A stretch of 64,000 nt of DNA, taken from NCBI RefSeq assembly GCF_020165195.1, contig NZ_JAIUHR010000003.1, positions 124,001 to 188,000 of the forward strand, given 5' to 3'. The translations under genes and the position numbers were made by a program. Positions 27,332-36,433 of this stretch are shown here, one piece after another (within the stretch, counting starts at the first letter, position 1; each line of letters begins with the position of its first letter). Source of the stretch: Mesorhizobium sp. CA14. GTDB lineage: Bacteria > Pseudomonadota > Alphaproteobacteria > Rhizobiales > Rhizobiaceae. The notes under the pieces are model-generated. The model ran no database searches and was not told the origin of the DNA. It worked only from the letters and a program-made list of their open reading frames with translations.

Positions 27332-28390
27332 TCACCCCATCCGTCCCCTTGCCGCCACCGGCAGCGTTTCCAGCACCTTGTCACCGTCGACCAGATGCAC
27401 CTGGTCGAACAAATTCGTCACCACGCAGCAATGATCGGGAACGACGCGCACGCGTTCACCGATGCGCAGCTTGGCGCCGTCCGAAAGCGTGACGGTGCCG
27501 TGCTCCTCGCTCAAGCCCGTGACGCGGGCGCCCGGCACGCCGAGCAGCTCGCCGAACTCCGGCAGGCCGAGCGTATCGGAAGACAGCGCCTTGCTGCCGC
27601 TGTCGAGAATGGCGCGTGTCGCCGTCGGATGGCTGACCACGGTTGCCAGCACGGTCAGCGCGCAGTCGTCCAGCGTGCCGACGCCTTTGGCGACCTGGTA
27701 GCGATCGAGATAGATGTAGGTGCCAGGCCGGTATTCGGTGACGACGCTGTCTTCGCCGGAGCGCCACATATCCGGCGTGCCGCCACTGGAGATGCGTTCG
27801 CATTCGAGCCCTGCCGCGGCAAGCGAGCCGCGTGCGGTCTTCAGCCAGGCGTCGGCCTCGGCGGCGCGCCCCGCCGCCGGATAGGTCATCAACCCGCCGA
27901 AGGCGAGGCCCGTGGCCTGGTCGATCACTTTCGCCAGCGTCAGCGCTTCGTCGGCGCTCTGCACGCCGCAGCGACCCATGCCAGTGTCGCACTCGACCAG
28001 CACCCGCAGTGGATAGCTAGAATCGGTGAAAGTGGCGGCAAGGCCCTCCAAAGTGTCACGGCTGTCCGCCGTCACCGATAGCGTCACGCGCCTATGCAGC
28101 GCCTTCAGCCGCTCCAGCTTGGCGCGACCAAGGATGTTGTAAGGGAGAAAAATGTCGGTCAGCCCGGCATCGGCCATCACTTCGGCCTCGCCGATCTTCT
28201 GACAGGTAATGCCGACGGCGCCTGCCGCCACCTGCTTCTTCGCCCAGTAAGGCAGCTTGTGCGTCTTGATATGCGGGCGGAGCTTCAGCCCGTGAGCGTC
28301 CGCATGGGCCTGCGCTTTTTTGATGTTCGCCTCGGCGCGGGCGGCATCGATGAGGATCGCCGGTGTGTCGAGGTCGTCTATGCTTGCCAT
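27332..28390 (-). CDS. Zinc- and PLP-dependent D-amino-acid lyase (D-threonine aldolase / D-serine dehydratase family)
   Basis: 352 residues. An alanine-racemase-like barrel carries the PLP lysine Lys42 in RPHIKTHK. The C-terminal domain has His320 and Cys322 (PDHCC), the zinc pair of DSD1-type D-serine dehydratases. The phosphate-binding region is seen as SSGGTPDMWRSG. Family members cleave D-threonine to glycine and acetaldehyde or dehydrate D-serine; the sequence alone does not decide. The start at 28390 has no strong ribosome site. It is divergent from the sugar-isomerase-like gene 205 bp away. Confidence 0.85.
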   Translation of the reverse strand: MASIDDLDTPAILIDAARAEANIKKAQAHADAHGLKLRPHIKTHKLPYWAKKQVAAGAVGITCQKIGEAEVMADAGLTDIFLPYNILGRAKLERLKALHRRVTLSVTADSRDTLEGLAATFTDSSYPLRVLVECDTGMGRCGVQSADEALTLAKVIDQATGLAFGGLMTYPAAGRAAEADAWLKTARGSLAAAGLECERISSGGTPDMWRSGEDSVVTEYRPGTYIYLDRYQVAKGVGTLDDCALTVLATVVSHPTATRAILDSGSKALSSDTLGLPEFGELLGVPGARVTGLSEEHGTVTLSDGAKLRIGERVRVVPDHCCVVTNLFDQVHLVDGDKVLETLPVAARGRMG

Positions 28391-28594
28391 GAGATCACCG
28401 TCCGAACATGCCTTCCGAGCGGCGATCCGCTGTGGGACAAAGACATTGCGTTAAAACAAATCAGCTGGGTTTATGGCCCCGAACGCGGCCCATGTCACGG
28501 GGCCAGACCCGTCGGTTTGCGTCGACAGAGGACCTGCATTGGGCTATTCGGAAGGAAAGGTTTCAGCAGGCGGCGGCCGGAAGGAAGAGAACCC

Positions 28595-29281
28595 ATGAAG
28601 CGCTCCAAGATCAACGACATCATCCGCGAAGCCGACGCCTTCATCCGCTCCTTCGGCTATATCATGCCGCCCTTCGCCTATTGGTCGCCGGAAGAGATGA
28701 AGGCGCGCAAGGCCGACTCCCCGGCCATCTTCACCTCGCGCCTCGGCTGGGACATCACAGACTACGGCCAGGAGAAGTTCGACGAGCTCGGTCTGTTCCT
28801 GTTCACCGTGCGCAATGGTCGTTACGAGGACATGAAGCTCGGCATGGGCATGCTCTATGCCGAGAAGATCATGATATCGCGCAAGGACCAGCTCTCGCCG
28901 ATGCACCGCCACAACATAAAGGCCGAGGACATCATCAACCGCGGCGGCGGCAAGCTGGTGCTGGAACTGTTCATGCACGACCGCGACGGCGGCATCGACC
29001 CGAAGGCCGAAGTATCGGTGCCGGTCGACGGCACCATGACTAGATTGCCGGCGGGCGGGCTGCTGAAGCTCGATCCGGGCCAGAGCGTCACACTGCTGCC
29101 CGGCGTCTGGCACGCCTTCTGGGCTGAGGGCAAGGACGTGCTGATCGGCGAGGTCTCGACGGTCAATGACGACCTCACCGACAATGTCTTCCGCGATCCG
29201 ATCGGCCGCTTCTCCAACATCGACGAGGACGTCGCCCCGCTGCACCTGCTGGTGTCGGATTATGAGAAGTGGGTGGGGTAG
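28595..29281 (+). CDS. D-lyxose isomerase / YdaE-type cupin sugar isomerase
   Basis: 228 residues, the family size. A cupin metal site is visible: MHRHNIKAED with two His and a Glu near residues 109-115, and PGVWHAFW with the fourth ligand near 174. The N-terminal MKRSKINDIIREADAFI is typical of the D-lyxose ketol-isomerase group, which interconverts D-lyxose and D-xylulose or D-mannose and D-fructose. The ATG at 28595 is chosen because GGAAGGAAGAG lies 5 nt upstream; longer upstream frames are antisense to the lyase-like gene. No sugar transporter is adjacent. Confidence 0.85.
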   Translation: MKRSKINDIIREADAFIRSFGYIMPPFAYWSPEEMKARKADSPAIFTSRLGWDITDYGQEKFDELGLFLFTVRNGRYEDMKLGMGMLYAEKIMISRKDQLSPMHRHNIKAEDIINRGGGKLVLELFMHDRDGGIDPKAEVSVPVDGTMTRLPAGGLLKLDPGQSVTLLPGVWHAFWAEGKDVLIGEVSTVNDDLTDNVFRDPIGRFSNIDEDVAPLHLLVSDYEKWVG

Positions 29282-29295
29282 CGAGGGACGCTTCG

Positions 29296-30174
29296 CTACC
29301 GCGCGTACTTGTCCGCCTTCCTATTCCCGAGCAGCAGCTTGCGCTCCAGATGCGCCCGAAGCTCGCCGTAATAGGCGGTGAGAAAGGCCTTTGAATCGAC
29401 CGGCTCGACCCGGGCGCCGATCTTGCGGGCGATGGTCTCCGCCACCGCCTTCAGCGCGGAATAATCGTCGCGGCGCAACACTTCCTCAAGCTTCTGCAGT
29501 TCGGCGATGCCATAGGCGTCGAGCTGCGCGGGGCTGAATTGGAAGCGGGCCGCGACCGGGTCCTTGCGCTGCGAAAGGTCTTCGACCAGTGCCACTTTCG
29601 GCGCCTCGACCACCCAGGTGCCGGCGAGCAGGTCGCCGATCCTCAGCCGGTCGCGGTTGAACAGCGGAAACAGCGAGAACAGCAACGCCCAGACCAGACC
29701 GAAGATGGTCGTCAGCGTGTCGGCGACATCGGCGCTGGCGCGCGCAGCCAGGATCGACAGAGGCAGGAATACTTCGATCTCGCGCATCAGGTTGCGCGCG
29801 ATGACCTGGTCGAGCGTAAGGCCGGCGCCGCTGCGCGACGCGACCCTGACGCCAACCATGCGCTTGCCCGGTGTGGCTGCCCGCCGTCCCGCCTCGAAGG
29901 CGATGAAATAGACGTTGCGCAGGAAGAAGATGAAGATGATCCAGACGATGAACAGCGGTTCGGCATCGTGTATGCCAAGCCCGGCAAGGCCGAACAGCGC
30001 GACGATACTTACCACGACCGCCGCCACAATAATGATCACCACATCGAGCAGGAAGCCCGAAGCCCGGGTGCCGGCGTCGGCCAGCTTGACCCTGAGGTTG
30101 ACACCTTCCGGCGTCACCAGCGGACGGATCAGTGCTGCCGGGTTCTTGACCTTCGCTGTCCTAGCGGTCGCCAT
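29296..30174 (-). CDS. RDD family membrane protein
   Basis: 292 residues. An RDD domain occupies about residues 20-185: the first segment GTRASGFLLDVVIII opens a membrane span and TPGKRMVGVRV is the family hallmark between later spans. A soluble C-terminal tail of about 100 charged residues follows. The start at 30174 overlaps the SpoIIM-like gene by 14 nt. It is the last gene of a six-gene overlapping operon. RDD proteins have been linked to ion or solute transport; no role is proved for this context. Confidence 0.85.
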   Translation of the reverse strand: MATARTAKVKNPAALIRPLVTPEGVNLRVKLADAGTRASGFLLDVVIIIVAAVVVSIVALFGLAGLGIHDAEPLFIVWIIFIFFLRNVYFIAFEAGRRAATPGKRMVGVRVASRSGAGLTLDQVIARNLMREIEVFLPLSILAARASADVADTLTTIFGLVWALLFSLFPLFNRDRLRIGDLLAGTWVVEAPKVALVEDLSQRKDPVAARFQFSPAQLDAYGIAELQKLEEVLRRDDYSALKAVAETIARKIGARVEPVDSKAFLTAYYGELRAHLERKLLLGNRKADKYAR

Positions 30175-31177
30175 GACGCACCATCCGGAACAGGTAGAAA
30201 TAGCAGATCCACAAGGCCAGCATGCCGCCGCCGATCGAATAGCGGGCGAGGTCGCTGGTGATCGTCTGCCGGCCGATGCCTTCCAACAGTCCGGCAAAAA
30301 GCAGCATCACCGTGACGCCGATCATGGCGGTTGCCGCGACGCGTCCGGCCCGTGCTGCGGCAGCCATGCGGGTCAGCTCGCCGGGAAAGGCGATGCTGGT
30401 GCCGATGCGCATGCCGGCAGCTCCCGCGATGGCGATGGCGAACAGCTCCGTCGTGCCGTGGATCGAAAGCCAGCCGCCGAGCTCGAACCCTAGGCCCTTG
30501 GCGGCATAGATCTGGAAAATGGCGCCGAGCATGCAGCCATTCATCAGGATGATCAGCACGCTCGGCACGGCGAAGGCAAAGCCCAGCGCGAAGGCCAGGA
30601 TCGAGACCTGTGTGTTGTGGGTGAAGAGATAGGCGGCGAACCCAGACAGGAAATGGTCGCCGCCGCCATAAAGCACGCTGCGCAGCGTCTCGGCCGACGA
30701 GTCCGGGTTGCGCCCGCCCGCCAGGCTCGGCGCGATGATGGCGTCGTACCAGCGCTTGTCGGCGGCGACCAGCCAATAGCCGGCGATCGCGCCGATCACC
30801 GTCAACCCGACCGATGTCCACACCTCGCGCCAAAGGTCGCGGATCGCAGCCGGCCAATCGTGCAGGAAGAAGTCGCCGATGCGCGTTCTCAAGCTCCGCC
30901 GCGCGCCATAGAGATAAAAATAGCCGCGCAGGCAGAGCGCCTCGAGATAGGCGATCAGCGCGCTGTCGAGCGAGGTCGCGCGCGCCACCGAGAGCGAGGA
31001 CAGCGCCGAGCGGTAGAGGAGCGGCAGCGACAGCAGCTCGTCTTCCGAAAGCGCGCGCGGCGCGCGTTTTTCGACGCGCGCAAGCAGCGCCTCGAAGGCT
31101 TTCCAGTCGGCCTCCCGCTCCTGGCGGAAGCTTGCCAGCGACTGGCGAACCGCGTCGGTGCCGGCAGACAGCGTCAT
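30161..31177 (-). CDS. SpoIIM/DUF95 family integral membrane protein
   Basis: 338 residues. A soluble N-terminal third (about 110 residues) is followed by five or more membrane spans. The LMNGCMLGAIFQIYAAKG and GWLSIHGTTELFAIAIAGAAG segments are the conserved SpoIIM-like core. The organism does not sporulate, so the name reflects only the fold. The ATG overlaps the DUF58 stop and has AGGAG upstream. In bacteria with MoxR-DUF58 operons this protein commonly sits beside an RDD protein, as here. Confidence 0.85.
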   Translation of the reverse strand: MTLSAGTDAVRQSLASFRQEREADWKAFEALLARVEKRAPRALSEDELLSLPLLYRSALSSLSVARATSLDSALIAYLEALCLRGYFYLYGARRSLRTRIGDFFLHDWPAAIRDLWREVWTSVGLTVIGAIAGYWLVAADKRWYDAIIAPSLAGGRNPDSSAETLRSVLYGGGDHFLSGFAAYLFTHNTQVSILAFALGFAFAVPSVLIILMNGCMLGAIFQIYAAKGLGFELGGWLSIHGTTELFAIAIAGAAGMRIGTSIAFPGELTRMAAAARAGRVAATAMIGVTVMLLFAGLLEGIGRQTITSDLARYSIGGGMLALWICYFYLFRMVRHGDR

Positions 31178-32478
31178 AGAAGGTTCTCCTCCTTGAGCTG
31201 GATATAGCGCTCGACCAGCGCCGGACCGAGCCGCTGGTGGTCGGCCTCGATGACATGCGCGCCAAGCAGCCTGAGGCGCCCGATCACAACCTGCCGCTGC
31301 CGCAGGAGGTCGCCGGCGGTGACCGAGCGGGCGATATCCTCGGGCGCCGCCGGCGCCATGTCGGCCAGCGTTTCAAGCTCCACATCCTTCATCAGCATGA
31401 ACAGCACCAGATGCCGCTCGGTCAGCCGGCCCACGGTGCGCAGCATCAATTCGGCGCTGATCGGATCGACGAAATCGGTGAAGACGATGACCAGCGAGCG
31501 CCGGTCGAGCTTCGCCGACAGCGTGGTCAGCGCCAGGGTGAAGTTGGTCTCTTCGGTCGAATAGTCGATCTCGGCGGCGCGCTTCTGGATCATGGTGAAG
31601 CTCGGCGAGCCGCGCACCGCCCCGCTGGAGACGCGCGGCCTGGCATCGAAGGAAAACAGGCTGACGAGATCGCCGCCTTTTAGCGCGATAAAGGCCGACA
31701 GAAGCGCCGCCGTCACGGCGCGGTCGACCTTCGGCACGCCGTCGACCGGCTCGCACATCAGTCGGCCGCTATCGATGGCCAGAACGATGTTGTTGTTCTC
31801 CTCGATCCGGAACTCGCGCGCCAGCAGCTTGCCGTGCCGGGCGCTGCGCTTCCAGTCGATCATGCGCCGGCCCATGCCGGGCTGGTAATCCTTCAGCGAC
31901 TCGAACTCGCGGCCCTGGCCGGCACGCTTCTGCGCATGGCCATCGGCAAGGGCCGAGCGCTGCAAGAGCGTGATCGCCTCGTCGCGTGCGCTGTTGACAT
32001 TGGGCAGCACCGCAACCTTGCGGTCGACCGGCAATATGACCTGGTTCCACATCAGACCGAACGGGCCCTGCCAGCGCAGCCACAGCCGGTCGAAGCTGGC
32101 GATGCCGCGGCGGATCGCCTCGAATTCGAGATCGAGCGTGCCGCCATTGACCGGCAGCGCGCCGCCGGTGCCCGCTACTGGCTGCAGCCGCTGGTCATGC
32201 CCGACACGCGCCTGCAGGCGCCGTAGCTTTGCCCCGACACCGGTCGCGATGTGCAGCGTGAAGCGCCCGCCGATACCCACCTGCGGCGGCGCCGTCAGTG
32301 TGGCGTTGAGCGAGGCGCGGCCTCTGCCCGCGGCAGCGTCCACCGCCAGGAAGGCGAGAAGCACGCAGATCCACAACAGGCCGAGATACCAGACATGCGG
32401 CAAAGCGAGCGCGATCAGGAAGCCGGGGATTGCCCCCGCCGCCGCTGCCCAGACCGCTCGCCCGCTCGGATAGATCAA
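31174..32478 (-). CDS. DUF58 domain protein (von Willebrand A-like)
   Basis: 434 residues. Two N-terminal membrane spans (about residues 7-45) are followed by a periplasmic-type beta region. The DUF58 signature is FESLKDYQPGMGRRMIDWK near residue 200, and then comes a vWA-like fold (NIVLAIDSGRLM with the MIDAS-like Asp-x-Ser). The frame begins at TTG 32478, which overlaps the TGA of the MoxR gene (TTGA), and no ATG exists nearby, so the rare start and coupled translation are likely. It probably works with the MoxR ATPase as a chaperone-like pair. Confidence 0.88.
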   Translation of the reverse strand: MIYPSGRAVWAAAAGAIPGFLIALALPHVWYLGLLWICVLLAFLAVDAAAGRGRASLNATLTAPPQVGIGGRFTLHIATGVGAKLRRLQARVGHDQRLQPVAGTGGALPVNGGTLDLEFEAIRRGIASFDRLWLRWQGPFGLMWNQVILPVDRKVAVLPNVNSARDEAITLLQRSALADGHAQKRAGQGREFESLKDYQPGMGRRMIDWKRSARHGKLLAREFRIEENNNIVLAIDSGRLMCEPVDGVPKVDRAVTAALLSAFIALKGGDLVSLFSFDARPRVSSGAVRGSPSFTMIQKRAAEIDYSTEETNFTLALTTLSAKLDRRSLVIVFTDFVDPISAELMLRTVGRLTERHLVLFMLMKDVELETLADMAPAAPEDIARSVTAGDLLRQRQVVIGRLRLLGAHVIEADHQRLGPALVERYIQLKEENLL

Positions 32479-33455
32479 CGCGGCGCTTCCGTATGATCGA
32501 CGAGGTCGGAAACGATCTGCTCAACCAGCCGCCCGTCGATCTGCGCGGCCGGCGAAAGCACGACGCGGTGGCGCAGTGCCGGCACGGCCAAAGCCTTGAC
32601 GTCGTCCGGGATGACATAGTTGCGGCCGTCGAGCGCCGCCCTGGCGCGCGCGGCTCTCGCCAGCATGGCGCCCGCGCGCGGGCTGGCCCCGACCTCGAGG
32701 TCGGGGCTTTCGCGCGTGCCGCGCACAAGGGCTGCGATATAGCCGACGACATCGTCGACCAGCGTGACATCGCCGACCGTGGCCAGCGCTGCTTCCAACG
32801 TCTTGCGGTCGGTCTGCGCCCTGATGCCGTATTGCTGGATATCATGCGAGGCCGAGCCGCCGCCGTGATGGACGATGATGGCGCACTCTTCCCTGAGGTC
32901 CGGATAGCTCACCCGATGCTTGAACAGGAAGCGGTCGAGCTGCGCTTCAGGCAGCGGATAGACGCCTTGATGCTCGATCGGGTTCTGCGTCGCCACCACC
33001 ATGAAATTCCGACCCAGCGGATGCGTGGTGCCGTCGAAGGTGACGGCGTGTTCCTGCATGGCCTCCAGCAGGGCGGCCTGCGTCTTCGGCGGCGTGCGGT
33101 TGATTTCGTCGGCGAGAAGCAAGTCGCAGAAGATCGGGCCGCGCGTCAGCGTGAACTGCCCGGTCTGGAAATTATAGATGTTGGCGCCGACGATATCGCC
33201 GGGCATCAGGTCGGGCGTGAATTGGATACGGCCATAGGCGACGCCGAGCGCCTGGGCGAAGCAGCGCGCCGTCATCGTCTTGGCCGTGCCAGGCGGGCCT
33301 TCGAGCAGGATGTGCCCCCCGGTAAACAGCGCCGTCAGCATCAGGTCGACCGTGTCGCGCTGTCCGGTAATCGCTTTCGCGACTTCTTCCCTGATCGCGC
33401 TCGCCAGGGCCTTCACTTCATCGACGTTCACCGAGCCTCCTTGCCGTCCAGTCAT
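32475..33455 (-). CDS. MoxR family AAA+ ATPase
   Basis: 326 residues. Walker A GPPGTAKT at 53-60, Walker B LLLADEINR at 112-120, sensor 1 region VVATQNPIEHQGVYPLPEAQLDRF and the C-terminal lid are complete. MoxR ATPases remodel or insert cofactors into partner proteins, often with a vWA protein encoded next door, here DUF58. Two starts have ribosome sites: ATG 33455 (GGAG at 7 nt) and GTG 33431 (GGAGG at about 4 nt). Either way the gene overlaps the end of DUF4350. Confidence 0.92.
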   Translation of the reverse strand: MTGRQGGSVNVDEVKALASAIREEVAKAITGQRDTVDLMLTALFTGGHILLEGPPGTAKTMTARCFAQALGVAYGRIQFTPDLMPGDIVGANIYNFQTGQFTLTRGPIFCDLLLADEINRTPPKTQAALLEAMQEHAVTFDGTTHPLGRNFMVVATQNPIEHQGVYPLPEAQLDRFLFKHRVSYPDLREECAIIVHHGGGSASHDIQQYGIRAQTDRKTLEAALATVGDVTLVDDVVGYIAALVRGTRESPDLEVGASPRAGAMLARAARARAALDGRNYVIPDDVKALAVPALRHRVVLSPAAQIDGRLVEQIVSDLVDHTEAPR

Positions 33456-34632
33456 GCAGCTTCTCCGCTGCTTCATGCATTCCGGCCAAACTGTTGGAAT
33501 CGTTAACTGCCTTGAACCGCGCGGTGAAGCCGTGCGCTTCGCCCCCGTCGCGGGAATCGAGCCAGCGGTCGAGCGCCTCGCCCTGCAGCCCATGCGGCGC
33601 GCCAAGCAGCGCGGCGGCGCGCTGGCGCATCAGCGTTGCATAGCGGTCGCCGAGCCCCTGCAGCCGTCCGGCGCGCTTCAACAGCATCGCCGTGGTGTCG
33701 ACCAGCGCCCGCTTGCCGAAGGCGATGGCGCGCCCTTCCGCGCGCGGCGGACCGAAGCGGCCGAGCCCGTGCAGGAAGGCGAGCGCGGCCGCCACCAGCA
33801 CCGACAACGTCAAAGCCAGGAAGGGCGGTTCGATCAGCAGCTTGGCGAGATCGTAGTTACCGCCGCTGCCGTGCAGCGTCAGGTCGAACATGACGGCGCC
33901 CTTGGCGGGCTCCAGCATGGCGATCAGGTCGAGCGCGGCGGCCGCCCTCTGCTCGTCCTTCAGCGCGAAGTTGTTGATGAAATCGGGGTCGGTGAGGATG
34001 TAGAAGGGTTCGTTGTCGAGTTCGGTCAGGATAGCCCTGCCGTCGCCCGCCGCGATCAGCGGATGCTCGTCCGCCACCCATTGCAGCTCTTCCGGCGCGG
34101 GTACCATGCGGCCGGCGATATTGATCTGCGAAAGCGTGCTCTTTGCCTCGCCGAGCTTCGCCTTGGCGATGCGGCCGAGCCAGTCGTTGACGACGTTGTT
34201 GGGGAGCCGCTCGATCTTGGTCTCCCAGCCGTCATGGGCGAACAAGGGAAAGGTCTGCCACTTCGGCAGGACGAAGAGCGTATCCTTGCCGGAGCGCAGC
34301 TTGATGAGGCGATCGAGCGCGGCCGGGTCGCTGCCCGGCGCGATGGTGACGACGAGCAGGAAAGTCGATGCCAGTGGGGACGCAAGGTCCTTCTTGCCAC
34401 GTTCCATCGGCGGCGCCCGTCCGTTGGTCAGCTTCAGCCATTCGACAAGCCCAGCATAGCCGGTGCCGCCTTTCGAAAGCGGCGTGGCGCCGCCTTGGGG
34501 CTGGCGAAAATCCGGCGCGTAAGTGGACAGAAGAAAAAATCCGGCCGCCGCCAGCAGGCTGGCAAAAATGCCCCAGAACAGGGTTTTGCGGCTGAACGGC
34601 TCCGCGGCCGCCCCGGTCGGTTGCGCGCTCAT
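33418..34632 (-). CDS. DUF4350 domain membrane protein
   Basis: 404 residues. One membrane span near residues 18-37 (TLFWGIFASLLAAAGFFLL), then a domain with the DUF4350 features (GTGYAGLVEWLKLTNG, and LLVVTIAPGSDPAALDRLI resembling a glutamine-amidotransferase-like fold). A second span lies near residue 280 and a charged C-terminal region follows. It overlaps both neighbours. DUF4350 proteins are regular members of MoxR-DUF58-DUF4129 operons; their function is unknown. Confidence 0.82.
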   Translation of the reverse strand: MSAQPTGAAAEPFSRKTLFWGIFASLLAAAGFFLLSTYAPDFRQPQGGATPLSKGGTGYAGLVEWLKLTNGRAPPMERGKKDLASPLASTFLLVVTIAPGSDPAALDRLIKLRSGKDTLFVLPKWQTFPLFAHDGWETKIERLPNNVVNDWLGRIAKAKLGEAKSTLSQINIAGRMVPAPEELQWVADEHPLIAAGDGRAILTELDNEPFYILTDPDFINNFALKDEQRAAAALDLIAMLEPAKGAVMFDLTLHGSGGNYDLAKLLIEPPFLALTLSVLVAAALAFLHGLGRFGPPRAEGRAIAFGKRALVDTTAMLLKRAGRLQGLGDRYATLMRQRAAALLGAPHGLQGEALDRWLDSRDGGEAHGFTARFKAVNDSNSLAGMHEAAEKLHDWTARRLGERR

Positions 34633-35255
34633 GCCCAGGCGTCCCGGAAGGCGAAACGCTCATAGGCGCCGCGCGCCTGCCGCCAGCCTTCGACCCCGAC
34701 GGGTCGGCGGGCAAACAAAGCTGCCTCGACAATGCGGGCGATTTCGCTGAAGGCGGCGCGCGGCCGGGTGGGGATGGAGCCCGCCGCGGCGATATCGCGC
34801 GCGGTGAGGGAGGGACGCAGGAAATCGGGCAGCCTGGTGGCGATGTCGGCGACGCTGCGGCGCAAGAGAAGATGCACCGCCTCGTCATACTCGCCGCGCG
34901 CGGCGAGCGCATCGGCCTCGGAGAGCAGGACCTGGGCCGCGCCCGCGTCCGGGCGCCACTCTTCCTTCGCTTCGGTCTCCGGACGCTTGCGCCGCCAGGG
35001 CAGGCGCCAGGCGATGCCTTTGGCTTCAAGGAGAAGCAGAAAAGCGATGATCGCGACGCCGATGATCACCGCGCCCCAGAACAGATAGATCATATAGGGA
35101 CCGAGCTTTGCCAAGCCGTCCAGAAACGGCTTCAGCCATTCCGGCGGCTCGGGCTGCACATAGGTCGGCAGCCCGAACTGGATCGAATCGTCGGCCAGCA
35201 GTTGCTTGTGCAACTGCGCCAGCCGTCCGGCCTCTTCCGTCCCTGCGGCTGTCAC
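34629..35255 (-). CDS. DUF4129 domain protein
   Basis: 208 residues. A single membrane span near residue 55-80 (YMIYLFWGAVIIGVAIIAFLL, written here by parts) and a helical C-terminal domain containing LSEADALAARGEYDEAVH and LLLRRSV, characteristic of DUF4129. The GTG at 35255 is chosen for an AGGGGGG site about 9 nt upstream; an ATG at 35309 or GTG further up would add residues without such a site. It is the first gene of the minus-strand operon and its TGA overlaps the next ATG. Confidence 0.8.
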   Translation of the reverse strand: MTAAGTEEAGRLAQLHKQLLADDSIQFGLPTYVQPEPPEWLKPFLDGLAKLGPYMIYLFWGAVIIGVAIIAFLLLLEAKGIAWRLPWRRKRPETEAKEEWRPDAGAAQVLLSEADALAARGEYDEAVHLLLRRSVADIATRLPDFLRPSLTARDIAAAGSIPTRPRAAFSEIARIVEAALFARRPVGVEGWRQARGAYERFAFRDAWA

Positions 35256-35398
35256 CCGCTCGTTCCCCCCTGCAACCTGCGGTTCGGGCCGACACTGGCA
35301 ATACGCCATGACAATTGCAAGCGGGCCCAACCGCAAGTATCAATGTTGGTGGTTTATACTTTTCGAGTTTTGCAGATCCATTAAGGGGGAAATGTAAC

Positions 35399-36262
35399 AT
35401 GGCATCGATTGCAAGCGGCAGGCTGGAAAAGTTCAGCATCGGCCGGGTGTTCAGCAACACGTTCTTGGTCATCGGTCGCAGCTTCGGCTCACTCGCGATG
35501 ATCGTCGGCCTTTTCACGGCTTTGCCGGCATTGATCTACAACTCTTGGAACTTCAGTCGGATCGCCAGCCTCCGAGCAGACGGCGTTGCCGGCATGGAAC
35601 AGGCAGCCCTGGCGAACTACGGAATCACTTCGATGATCGCCGCCCTGGTCATTTTCGTGCTGGCGTTCCTTGCCCAGGCGGCGCTGGTTCGGGCAACGGT
35701 CGAGGATCTGAACGGCAAGCGCCCGGCGGTCGGCGACTGCATACAGGTAGCGCTGCGCAGCTTCCTGCCCGCGTTCGGGATCGGTGTCGTGGTCTTTCTC
35801 GCCATGATGGTGGCCGGCTTCGCGACTGTCATCATCGCTTGGTTGATACCGATCATCGGATGGCTCGTCGGGCTCGCGATCATCGTCGCCGTGGCTATTT
35901 GGGTGCTTAGCATTTCTGTCGCGGTCCCTGTCGTGGTTCAAGAAAGGGAGGGCGTTTTCGGTTCGATATCGCGCAGTCGACAGCTGACCAAAGGTAGCCG
36001 CTGGGCAATTTTCGGCCTATTTCTGATCATCGGCTTGATAGCGATGGTTTTCCAGGGCGGCTTTTCTTTGCTGTTCGGGCTTGTGATTGCTGACCCCGGT
36101 GGCATCTCCTCCACCGGGGTCGCAGTCGGAGCGATCGGAAGCAGCCTGGTGTCGAGCATCTTCTCGACGGTGATCTCGGTGGCTATCGCGGTCACCTATG
36201 TCGAGCTGCGCCGTGTCAAGGAAGGCACCAGTGTCGACGAACTGGCGGAGATCTTCTCGTAG
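35399..36262 (+). CDS. Polytopic membrane protein, DUF7544/GPDPase-membrane-like, function unknown
   Basis: 287 residues with about six membrane spans: near residues 30-48, 75-100, 120-140, 143-175, 205-230 and 245-270. A cytoplasmic-looking charged loop (QEREGVFGSISRSRQLTKGSRW) sits before the fifth span; this 'SxxRSxxLTKG' pattern is common in the broad group of membrane proteins named after the membrane domain of glycerophosphoryl diester phosphodiesterase. The ATG at 35399 follows GGGGGA. It is divergent from the DUF4129 operon, 143 bp away, and may share its control region. No enzymatic motif is visible. Confidence 0.7.
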   Translation: MASIASGRLEKFSIGRVFSNTFLVIGRSFGSLAMIVGLFTALPALIYNSWNFSRIASLRADGVAGMEQAALANYGITSMIAALVIFVLAFLAQAALVRATVEDLNGKRPAVGDCIQVALRSFLPAFGIGVVVFLAMMVAGFATVIIAWLIPIIGWLVGLAIIVAVAIWVLSISVAVPVVVQEREGVFGSISRSRQLTKGSRWAIFGLFLIIGLIAMVFQGGFSLLFGLVIADPGGISSTGVAVGAIGSSLVSSIFSTVISVAIAVTYVELRRVKEGTSVDELAEIFS

Positions 36263-36385
36263 ACCGTAAGGATCGGCTTCAAGGCTTGGGCAATCCTCTC
36301 GTAAGGAACGCCACGGCGTGCCCAGCCTCTCCGCCGAGCGCATGCCGCGTTCGGGCTGCGTCGACAATCGCTGACAAATGACAAA

Positions 36386-36417
36386 CGGCCGACGCGACGG
36401 GAAGGTCGCGCCGGCCG
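36386..36417 (-). terminator. Hairpin terminator of the family-5 solute-binding protein gene
   Basis: CGGCCGACGCGAC pairs with GTCGCGCCGGCCG with one mismatch around a 6-nt loop. On the minus strand TTTGTCATTTGTC follows. It lies 17 nt after the stop. The T-run is interrupted, so efficiency is uncertain. Confidence 0.55.
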
Positions 36418-36433
36418 CTCGGTCCTGGGAGGA

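Noticed and set aside
29296..31177. Sporulation role for the SpoIIM-like protein
   Set aside because: The name only reflects the fold. All surrounding genes point to a non-sporulating alphaproteobacterium and a MoxR-DUF58 context.
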